Origin: Sedimenticola sp. | GTDB taxonomy: Bacteria; Pseudomonadota; Gammaproteobacteria; Chromatiales; Chromatiaceae | Direction of reading: 5' to 3' | Assembly (NCBI GenBank): GCA_027038775.1 | Contig: JALWGP010000348.1 | Span: 1 to 7,401 of the forward strand | Length of the DNA stretch: 7,401 nucleotides | Shown: positions 1 to 5,906 of the stretch, one piece after another | Layout of the letters: every line of letters starts with the position of its first letter | How positions within the stretch are numbered: the first letter of the stretch is position 1 | The notes under the pieces: generated by a model | Seen by the model: only the letters and a program-made list of their open reading frames with translations | The model's database searches: none | Told to the model about the DNA's origin: nothing | Translations under genes and position numbers: made by a program

Positions 1-31
1 AACAGGCGGCTGAGCCGCAGGAGGCCTGTGC

Positions 32-454
32 ATGAACAGCGTACAGCTTCCCGCCATCGAGGTGACAGAAGCGGAAACAGGCAACCTGCTGCCGCTGCTG
101 CACGAGATCCGCCATGCCCTGGAGCGACTTCTCGACACCGGCGAGGAGACCGTCATCGACCTGCGGGCGCTGCCAATGGCCCCCGGCGAAGAGCAGCGCC
201 TGGAACAGGCGCTGGGCAAGGGCGAGGTGGAGGCGGTGCTGGATGCCCTGGGCCGGAGCGTCATCCGCGAGACCCGCTACAGCGGCGTCTGGCTGGTCAC
301 CCACCAGGATGAGGGAGGAGAGGTGCTGGGCAGGACCATCGAGGTGACCCGGGTTCCCGCCCTCGTCCCCTCCCAGCCCGAAGAGATGGACCATTCCCTG
401 CTGGAGCTGGAAGCACGGCTCCACACCGCCACCCCGGGAGGAAGCGCGCCATGA
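32..454 (+). CDS. HupH/HyaF-type hydrogenase accessory protein, single-domain form
   Basis: This 140-residue protein resembles the HupH_C domain of hydrogenase expression/formation proteins HupH and HyaF, which are cytoplasmic factors linked to maturation of the small subunit of uptake [NiFe] hydrogenases. Visible family features are the helical LLHEIRHALERLLDTGEE stretch (about residues 20-39), the IDLRALP strand (42-48), the LGKGEV motif (61-66) and ETRYSGVW (80-87), followed by an IEV strand and a proline near 109. HyaF/HupH proteins are usually about 280 residues with two related domains, so this is a half-length form. An AGGAGG at 19-24 lies 7 bases before the ATG and supports this start. 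Its stop overlaps the hynS start as ATGA, so it is probably co-translated with its likely client. The family call is firm; the exact role is inferred. Confidence 0.8.
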   Translation: MNSVQLPAIEVTEAETGNLLPLLHEIRHALERLLDTGEETVIDLRALPMAPGEEQRLEQALGKGEVEAVLDALGRSVIRETRYSGVWLVTHQDEGGEVLGRTIEVTRVPALVPSQPEEMDHSLLELEARLHTATPGGSAP

Positions 455-1542
455 AGAAGGATGCACCGCTGATCGAACTGCTGCGGGAATACGGGGTGAG
501 CCGCCGCGGCTTCCTCAAGTTCTGTTCCATCACCGCCTCGCTCATGGCCCTGCCGCCCACCATGGCGCCGGCCATCGCCAGGGCGCTGGAGCAGGCCCGC
601 CGCCCCTCGGTGATCTGGCTCTCCTTCCAGGAGTGCACCGGCTGCACCGAGTCGCTCACCCGCTCCCACTCGCCCACGGTGGAGGGGCTCATTCTCGATG
701 TGGTCTCCCTCGACTACCACCATACCCTGCAGGCCGCCTCGGGCACTGCTGCCGAAGAGGCGCGGGAGATCGCCATGAAGGAGAACTGGGGCAAGTACCT
801 GTTGGTGGTGGACGGTTCCATCCCCCTGGGCAATCCGGGCTTCTCCACCATCGCGGGGATCCCCAACGTGGAGATGCTCAAGGAGGTGGCCGAGGGCGCG
901 GCGGCCATCATCGCCGTGGGCACCTGCGCCGCCTACGGCGGCCTGCCCCACGCGGCACCCAACCCCACCGGCGCCGTCCCGGTAGCGGAGATCGTGAAGG
1001 AGAAGCCGGTGGTCAACGTGCCCGGCTGTCCGCCCATCCCGGTGGTGATCACCGGCGTGCTGGCCCACTTCCTCACTTTCGGCCGCCTGCCGGAACTCGA
1101 CGGGCTGGGCCGCCCCCTCGCCTTTTACGGCAACTCCATCCATGACCGCTGCTACCGGCGGCCCTTCTACGAGCGCGGGCAGTTCGCCGAGACCTTCGAC
1201 GACGAGGGCGCGCGCAAGGGATGGTGCCTCTTCCGGCTGGGCTGCAAGGGACCCATCACCCGCAACGCCTGCGCCACCACCAAGTGGAACAACGGCACCA
1301 GCTTTCCCATCGAGTCGGGACACGGCTGCCTGGGCTGTTCCGAACCCGACTTCTGGGACATGGGCGGTTTCTACAACGCCGTCTCCGAGCCCGCCATGGA
1401 GAGCGGAACCGCCGTGGCCTGGGGACTGGCGGGCGGCGCCCTCGCCGGGGCCGCCGCGGGCCTGCTGAACCGGAGGGAGCGGAAGGCAGCCCGCGCATCA
1501 CACCAGCGGGTGACAGTGGACGATCTGAAGAGGGAGGAGTGA
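451..1542 (+). CDS. hynS: [NiFe] hydrogenase small subunit, Isp type (HynS), with Tat signal
   Basis: This 363-residue protein is the electron-transfer subunit of a membrane-associated periplasmic [NiFe] hydrogenase (probable group 1e). A twin-arginine motif, SRRGFLK (17-23), precedes a hydrophobic stretch to about 40, so the folded heterodimer should be exported by Tat. The cluster ligands are all readable: proximal C62, C65, C159, C193; distal H231, C234, C259, C265; medial C274, C293, C296, with proline P286 in the region expected for a [3Fe-4S] medial cluster. Residue 64 of the CTGC motif is glycine and no extra cysteine follows C159, so the oxygen-tolerant six-cysteine proximal cluster is absent. 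A Gly/Ala-rich hydrophobic segment (about 320-339) followed by basic residues may be a C-terminal membrane anchor. GGGAGG at 436-441 is the likely ribosome binding site. The isp1, isp2 and hynL neighbours support the HynS name over HupS/HyaA. Confidence 0.95.
   Translation: MKKDAPLIELLREYGVSRRGFLKFCSITASLMALPPTMAPAIARALEQARRPSVIWLSFQECTGCTESLTRSHSPTVEGLILDVVSLDYHHTLQAASGTAAEEAREIAMKENWGKYLLVVDGSIPLGNPGFSTIAGIPNVEMLKEVAEGAAAIIAVGTCAAYGGLPHAAPNPTGAVPVAEIVKEKPVVNVPGCPPIPVVITGVLAHFLTFGRLPELDGLGRPLAFYGNSIHDRCYRRPFYERGQFAETFDDEGARKGWCLFRLGCKGPITRNACATTKWNNGTSFPIESGHGCLGCSEPDFWDMGGFYNAVSEPAMESGTAVAWGLAGGALAGAAAGLLNRRERKAARASHQRVTVDDLKREE
1532..1537 (+). promoter_or_regulatory. Ribosome binding site of isp1
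   Basis: GGGAGG lies inside the last codons of hynS. It is 7 bases before the ATG at 1545 but only 1 base before the in-frame GTG at 1539, so it favours the ATG as the isp1 start. Confidence 0.6.
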
Positions 1543-1544
1543 AG

Positions 1545-2207
1545 ATGGATGCCGCGGAACTGCTGCTCTGGGCGAGGGGCCCCGGCCTGCTGCTGGCCGT
1601 GGGGATCTTCCTCTTCGGCATGCTCCTGAAACTGGCGGAGATCCTGCTGCTGGGGCGCGAGCGGAACCTCGCTCCGGTGCGCGCAAGCGGTGTCGGCGCC
1701 GGCTTTCGCACCGTCTTCCGCCGCTCCTTCTCCATGGACAGGAGCAGCCTCAAGACCTCGCTCTTCGTCCACCTGGCGGGTTACGCCTTCCACCTCGGCC
1801 TGCTGGCGGCGATCTTCCTCTATACGCCCCACGTTCAGCTGTTCGGGGCGCTCACCGGCCTCACCTGGCCGGCCCTGCCCTCGCCGGTGGTGGACCTGCT
1901 CACGGTGATCGCCCTGGTCTCGCTCATGGCGCTGCTGTGGCACCGCCTCACCACGCCGGTGCTGCGGCTCATCTCCACCGGCCAGGACTATCTCGCCTGG
2001 GCGCTCAGTTTCTTTCCCCTTCTCACCGGATACATGGCCTACCACCACCTCTGGTTCGACTACGACTGGCTGCTGGCGATCCACATCCTCAGCGCCGAAC
2101 TGCTGCTGGTGTTCTTCCCCTTCACCAAGCTGAGCCACGCGGTGACCCTCTTCATGGCGCGCTGGTACAACGGCATGATGGCGGGGCAGCGGGGGGTGCA
2201 GTCGTGA
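1545..2207 (+). CDS. isp1: Isp1, NarI/DsrM-like membrane cytochrome b subunit
   Basis: This 220-residue integral membrane protein should carry electrons between the periplasmic HynSL dimer and Isp2 through haem b. Five hydrophobic segments are visible at about 13-36, 69-93, 113-132, 148-168 and 175-193. Candidate haem ligands are H76 and H83 in the second segment, H180 in the fifth and H198 just after it. The 18-residue gap between H180 and H198 matches that between the last two haem ligands of NarI as I recall them, while the H76-H83 gap is shorter than the 10 residues in NarI, so the first pair is less sure. Position between hynS and isp2 is typical of Isp1. The ATG start is chosen because of the well-spaced GGGAGG; a GTG two codons earlier is also possible. 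The C-terminus overlaps the isp2 start by 4 bases (GTGA). Confidence 0.88.
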   Translation: MDAAELLLWARGPGLLLAVGIFLFGMLLKLAEILLLGRERNLAPVRASGVGAGFRTVFRRSFSMDRSSLKTSLFVHLAGYAFHLGLLAAIFLYTPHVQLFGALTGLTWPALPSPVVDLLTVIALVSLMALLWHRLTTPVLRLISTGQDYLAWALSFFPLLTGYMAYHHLWFDYDWLLAIHILSAELLLVFFPFTKLSHAVTLFMARWYNGMMAGQRGVQS

Positions 2208-3490
2208 GCGGGGCCAGCCTGGAGCGCGGGCTGCAGGCCCTGCGTGAGCAGATGGATACGCCGGTGGCCGCCTTCTTCAGCAGCTGTGTCCACTGCGGGC
2301 TGTGCGCTGAGGCCTGCCTCTTCTACACCGAGACCGGGGATCCCCGCTACACCCCCATCCACAAGCTGGAACCCATGCGGCGGCTGTGGGAGCAGGAGTA
2401 CACCCTCCCCGGCCGCCTGAAGAAGGCACTGGGCCTGGCCAGGCCGGTGACCGACGAGGAGCTCGAGGCGTGGCGTCCCCTGGTCTACGACGCCTGCACC
2501 CTCTGCGGGCGCTGCAGCCTCGTCTGCCCCGTGGGCAACGACCTCGTCTACATGATCCGCAAGTTCCGCGAAGGCATGGCCGCCGCCGGCCACGCCCCCG
2601 AGGGGCTCATCGGCGCCACCACCCGTGCGGTGAAGACCGGGAGTCCCATGGGGGTCACCCTCAAGGCACTGCAGGCCCAGGCGCGGCACGTGGAACAGGA
2701 GACCGGCCTGGAGATCCCCTTCGACCGGGAAGGCGCCGAATACCTGGTGCTCATGTCCTCCATGGAGGTGATCAACTATCCCGAGTACCTGGCGGCCATC
2801 ACCCGGATCTTCCACCGCGCCGGGAAGAGCTGGACCATTTCATCGGAAGCCTTCGAAGCCACCAACTCCGGCATCCAGATCGGGGTCTCCGACATCGCCG
2901 CCGAACTGGTACAGCGCGTGGTGGACGCCGCGGAAAAGCTGAAGGTGAAGACGGTGGTCAGTCCCGAGTGCGGCCACGCCTACATGGCATTGCGCTGGGA
3001 GGGTCCCAACCTCGTCGGCCGCTCCTTCGGGTTTGAGGTGAAGCACATCCTCGAAGTGCTGGACGAGCTCCGCCGCGAGGGATGCCTGCCGCTGGAGGGG
3101 CAGGAGACGGTGCGCATGACCTTCCACGATCCGTGCCAGCTGGTGCGCCGGGGCGGTGTGGTCGAACCGCCACGCAACCTGCTGCGCACGGTGGCGGCGG
3201 AGTTCGTGGAGATGAACGACCACGGCACCACGAACTGGTGCTGTGGCGCCGGCGGCGGCGTGAGCGCCAACGAGGAGGCCGACGAGCTGCGCCTGAAGGC
3301 GTTCCACCGCAAGAAGCGGCAGCTCGAGGAGATCGGCGCGGAGGCGCTGGTCACCGCTTGCGCCAACTGCAGGATCCAGCTCGAGGAGGGGCTCGAGGCG
3401 AACGAGATGGAGATCCCGGTAATCGGGCTCACCGAGCTGCTCGCCGACCACCTGGCTGCCGCAGAGCAGGAGAGCGGAGAATCGTCATGA
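2204..3490 (+). CDS. isp2: Isp2, HdrD/DsrK-like iron-sulfur protein
   Basis: This 428-residue soluble protein is predicted to sit on the cytoplasmic side of Isp1 and exchange electrons with it. Two [4Fe-4S] motifs of the ferredoxin type are at C28-C31-C34-C38 and C98-C101-C104-C108, the latter followed by proline. A complete C-terminal CCG domain has the pattern C311-X34-C346-C347-X38-C386-X2-C389, the kind that binds the noncubane cluster in heterodisulfide reductase HdrB/HdrD. The region at about 178-265 has the fold-like spacing of a first CCG domain but keeps only C256, in an ECGHAY motif like that of DsrK, so that domain is probably cluster-free. No membrane segment or signal peptide is seen. 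The start is a GTG overlapping the isp1 stop, with a G-rich Shine-Dalgarno-like run (about 2190-2196). Family knowledge points to disulfide/thiol or quinone chemistry; the actual partner is unknown. Confidence 0.9.
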   Translation: MSGASLERGLQALREQMDTPVAAFFSSCVHCGLCAEACLFYTETGDPRYTPIHKLEPMRRLWEQEYTLPGRLKKALGLARPVTDEELEAWRPLVYDACTLCGRCSLVCPVGNDLVYMIRKFREGMAAAGHAPEGLIGATTRAVKTGSPMGVTLKALQAQARHVEQETGLEIPFDREGAEYLVLMSSMEVINYPEYLAAITRIFHRAGKSWTISSEAFEATNSGIQIGVSDIAAELVQRVVDAAEKLKVKTVVSPECGHAYMALRWEGPNLVGRSFGFEVKHILEVLDELRREGCLPLEGQETVRMTFHDPCQLVRRGGVVEPPRNLLRTVAAEFVEMNDHGTTNWCCGAGGGVSANEEADELRLKAFHRKKRQLEEIGAEALVTACANCRIQLEEGLEANEMEIPVIGLTELLADHLAAAEQESGESS

Positions 3491-3942
3491 CCTCCATCAC
3501 CGACAACGAAACGTTCAGGGCCGCCATCCAGGCCCTCCCCTGCGAGGCGCAGCACCGGCTGGCCGCCCTCTTCACCCGCCGCGTGCTGCCGCTCACCGGC
3601 GACGAGCGCATCGCCCGCGTGGTGGAGACGGCGCTGAAGGAGGACGCCACACCCGAGGAGCTGGAAGCCGCCCACCGGATGGCGCGGGCGGCCATCGTCG
3701 ATTCCCACTGCCGCTGCGGTTCCGAGTGCGACTGGCGCGAACAGGCCGCCTACTTCGTGGCGCGGGCGGCGGCAGCGGCGGTGGCGCCGGAAAAGATGTG
3801 CCTGTCCGAGGGTTCCGCCTGGCAGGCGGCACTCAACGCCCGCATGGCCCGCACCTGCGCCGCCATCGACGACGGCGAGGTGAGCCCGGAGGAGGAGAGC
3901 CGGGAGCAGTTCCGCATCGCCAGTGAATTTCTCAACCGCTGA
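3487..3942 (+). CDS. Cysteine-bearing helical protein of unknown function in the hyn operon
   Basis: I do not recognise this 151-residue protein. It is Ala/Glu/Arg-rich, looks almost wholly helical and has neither a signal peptide nor a membrane segment, so it is probably cytoplasmic. It has six cysteines (19, 75, 77, 81, 105, 124), three of them in the compact motif HCRCGSEC (74-81), which could bind a metal or be redox active; that is an inference only. The long helix around 84-100 is very alanine-rich. It is clearly translated within the operon: ATG overlaps the isp2 stop (ATGA), GGAGA at 3476-3480 is 6 bases upstream, and hynL begins 12 bases after its stop. Its place between isp2 and hynL, where Isp-type clusters normally have nothing, suggests a hydrogenase-specific chaperone, assembly factor or small redox partner. 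Confidence 0.85.
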   Translation: MTSITDNETFRAAIQALPCEAQHRLAALFTRRVLPLTGDERIARVVETALKEDATPEELEAAHRMARAAIVDSHCRCGSECDWREQAAYFVARAAAAAVAPEKMCLSEGSAWQAALNARMARTCAAIDDGEVSPEEESREQFRIASEFLNR

Positions 3943-3954
3943 ACGAGGCCAGCC

Positions 3955-5676
3955 ATGTCCGAACGCATCGTCGTCGACCCCATCACCCGCATCGAAGGTC
4001 ACCTGCGCATCGAGGCGCAGATGGAAGGGGACCGCATCGCCGGGGCCTGGAGCTCGGGCACCATGGTGCGGGGCATCGAGATCATCCTGCGCGGCCGCGA
4101 CCCGCGTGACGCCTGGGCCTTCGCCCAGCGCATCTGCGGCGTCTGCACCCTGGTGCATGGCATCGCCTCGGTACGGGCGGTGGAGAACGCCCTGGACTAC
4201 CGGGTGCCCCCCAACGCCCAGCTCATCCGCAACCTGATGATCGGCGCCCAGACCATCCACGACCACGTCATGCACTTCTACCACCTGCATGCCCTGGACT
4301 GGGTGGACGTGGTCTCCGCGCTGAAAGCCGATCCCAGGGCCACTTCCAGGCTGGCCCAGTCGCTCGGCAGCTGGCCGAAGTCCTCGCCGGGCTACTTCGC
4401 CGACATGAAGAAAAAGCTGCAGGCCTTCGTCGATTCCGGCCAGCTGGGCATCTTCGCCAACGCCTACTGGGGCCACCCGGCCTACAAGCTTCCGCCCGAG
4501 GCCAACCTGATGGCGGTCTGCCACTACCTGGAGGCGCTGGCCTGGCAGCGCGACGTGGCGCGGCTGCACACCATCTTCGGCGGCAAGAATCCCCACCCCA
4601 ACTTCCTGGTGGGCGGCGTGCCCTGCCCCATCGACCTGGAGTCCGACTCGGCCCTCAACGCCGAGCGGCTGGCCCAGGTGCAGGAGATCATCCGCCAGAT
4701 GCAGGTCTTCGTGGACCAGGTCTACCTGCCCGACACCCTGGCCATCGCCGGTTTCTACAAGGAGTGGGGCGAGCGAGGCGAGGGGCTGGGCAACTTCCTC
4801 TGCATGGGCGACCTGCCCGAGAAGGGCATGGACGATCCGGCCAGCTTCCTCTTCCCGCCCGGCGCCATCCTCGGCCGCAACCTGGAGGAGGTGCACGAGG
4901 TGGACCTGACCGATCCCGCCCAGGTGCAGGAGTTCGTGGGCCACTCCTGGTACGACTATTCCGCGGGCAAGGAGGCGGGGCTCCATCCCTGGGAGGGCGA
5001 GACCAACCTGGACTACACCGGCCCGGAACCGCCCTACGAGCACCTGGACGTGGAGCACGCCTACTCCTGGCTCAAGTCGCCGCGCTGGAAGGGCCATGCC
5101 ATGGAGGTGGGGCCGCTGGCGCGCATGCTGCTGCTCTACGCCAGGAGACACGAGCAGGCCAGGGAGCTGGTGAACTACACGCTCAAGACCCTGGACCTGC
5201 CGGTACGCGCCCTCTTCTCCACCCTGGGGCGCACCGCCGCCCGCACCCTGGAGACCAAGATCGTGGCCGACCAGATGCAGGTCTGGTACGACAACCTCGT
5301 CGCCAACATCCGTGCCGGCGACACCGACACCTTCAACGAGGCCTCCTGGGAGCCTTCCACCTGGCCGAAAGAGGCGCGCGGCGTGGGCTTCATGGAGGCG
5401 CCGCGGGGCGCCCTGGCCCACTGGGTGGTCATCCGGGACGGAAAGATCGACAATTACCAGGCGGTGGTGCCCAGCACCTGGAACGCCGGCCCGCGGGATC
5501 CCTCCGGCCAGCCGGGGGCCTACGAGGCGGCGTTGCAGGACAACCACCGGCTGCACGATCCAAAACAGCCGGTGGAGATCCTGCGCACCATCCACAGCTT
5601 CGATCCCTGCATCGCCTGCGCGGTGCACGTCACCGATCCCGATGGCGAAGAGCTCATACAGGTGAAAGTACGATGA
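3955..5676 (+). CDS. hynL: [NiFe] hydrogenase large (catalytic) subunit, Isp type (HynL)
   Basis: This 573-residue subunit holds the Ni-Fe active site that interconverts H2 with protons and electrons. The N-terminal L0-type motif reads VDPITRIEGHLRI (7-19). The L1 motif RICGVC gives ligands C61 and C64 and is followed by TLVHG; the L2 motif DPCIACAVH gives C552 and C555. Cleavage after H558 by a HyaD/HupD-type endopeptidase would remove a 15-residue tail (559-573), the standard last step after nickel insertion; that protease is not encoded in this window. There is no signal peptide, so export should occur as a complex with the Tat signal of HynS. Length is normal for the group. ACGAGG at 3943-3948 supports the ATG at 3955. 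Its stop overlaps the next gene's ATG. Confidence 0.96.
   Translation: MSERIVVDPITRIEGHLRIEAQMEGDRIAGAWSSGTMVRGIEIILRGRDPRDAWAFAQRICGVCTLVHGIASVRAVENALDYRVPPNAQLIRNLMIGAQTIHDHVMHFYHLHALDWVDVVSALKADPRATSRLAQSLGSWPKSSPGYFADMKKKLQAFVDSGQLGIFANAYWGHPAYKLPPEANLMAVCHYLEALAWQRDVARLHTIFGGKNPHPNFLVGGVPCPIDLESDSALNAERLAQVQEIIRQMQVFVDQVYLPDTLAIAGFYKEWGERGEGLGNFLCMGDLPEKGMDDPASFLFPPGAILGRNLEEVHEVDLTDPAQVQEFVGHSWYDYSAGKEAGLHPWEGETNLDYTGPEPPYEHLDVEHAYSWLKSPRWKGHAMEVGPLARMLLLYARRHEQARELVNYTLKTLDLPVRALFSTLGRTAARTLETKIVADQMQVWYDNLVANIRAGDTDTFNEASWEPSTWPKEARGVGFMEAPRGALAHWVVIRDGKIDNYQAVVPSTWNAGPRDPSGQPGAYEAALQDNHRLHDPKQPVEILRTIHSFDPCIACAVHVTDPDGEELIQVKVR
5660..5665 (+). promoter_or_regulatory. Ribosome binding site of the HupE-like small gene
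   Basis: AGGTGA near the end of hynL is 7 bases before the ATG at 5673 and 10 before the ATG at 5676. It shows that this short reading frame is probably translated and slightly favours the first of the two adjacent ATG codons. Confidence 0.5.
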
Positions 5677-5867
5677 TGAAACGACTCCTGCTGCTTCCGG
5701 CGCTGCTCGCCGCTCCCGCGGTCCAGGCCCATCCGGGACTCCACGTGATGGGATTCTGGGAAAACCTGGCCCACCACCTCACGGAGCCGGATCACCTGGC
5801 CCTGCTCGCTGCCGTGGTGGCAGGCGGGACACTGCTGTGGCGCCGCAGCAGGCGCCGGTCGCGCTGA
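5673..5867 (+). CDS. Miniature HupE/UreJ-like membrane peptide with HX5DH motif
   Basis: This 64-residue protein starts with a signal-peptide-like segment (basic residues, then LLLLPALLAAP) and a VQA cleavage-like site at 17-19. Cleavage there would leave a mature N-terminus HPGLH. Residues 34-41 (HHLTEPDH) contain HX5DH, the motif of HupE/UreJ nickel permeases, and 42-56 form one transmembrane helix ending in RRSRRRSR, which predicts a cytoplasmic C-terminus. HupE proteins are about 190-200 residues with several helices; this corresponds only to their N-terminal region. The remainder of HupE is not found downstream, where mobA begins at once. ATGATG gives two possible starts; the first overlaps the hynL stop. 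A role in nickel supply or hydrogenase assembly is an inference from motif and location. It could alternatively be a degraded hupE remnant, though the clean start, stop and topology argue against that. Confidence 0.7.
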   Translation: MMKRLLLLPALLAAPAVQAHPGLHVMGFWENLAHHLTEPDHLALLAAVVAGGTLLWRRSRRRSR

Positions 5868-5871
5868 CCCC

Positions 5872-5906
5872 CTTCGCTCCGTGACGGAACCGCTTCGCAG
5901 CGTGAC
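5872..5906 (+). repeat. Imperfect 14-base direct repeat at the mobA start
   Basis: CTTCGCTCCGTGAC (5872-5885) and CTTCGCAGCGTGAC (5893-5906) match at 12 of 14 bases and are offset by exactly 21 bases. Both copies carry a GTG in the mobA reading frame (5881 and 5902), so the repeat duplicates the start codon region. The tract spans the short gap after the HupE-like gene. Confidence 0.6.

Noticed and set aside
1..13. A possible tail of an upstream gene ending TGA at 11-13.
   Set aside because: Only three codons are visible (Thr-Gly-Gly-stop), which is too little to support a gene, although tight packing makes one likely.
277..1323. A 348-codon minus-strand open frame opposite hynS.
   Set aside because: It is antisense to a certain hydrogenase subunit, with shadow-like composition and no domain.
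1539..1544. An alternative GTG start for isp1 overlapping the hynS stop as GTGA.
   Set aside because: It is only 1 base from the GGGAGG ribosome binding site, whereas ATG at 1545 has normal spacing; the difference is two residues.
2980..5628. A very long open frame on the minus strand (about 880 codons) opposite hynL and the unknown gene.
   Set aside because: It lies antisense to genes with full family motifs, has low-complexity His/Gly/Arg/Val-rich translation and no recognisable domain. Such frames are common in GC-rich coding DNA where stop codons are rare in the opposite strand.
5673..5867. The HupE-like peptide as a frameshifted piece of a complete hupE.
   Set aside because: mobA begins 13 bases after its stop, so there is no room for the missing helices, and an Arg-rich tail with a clean stop fits a complete short protein.
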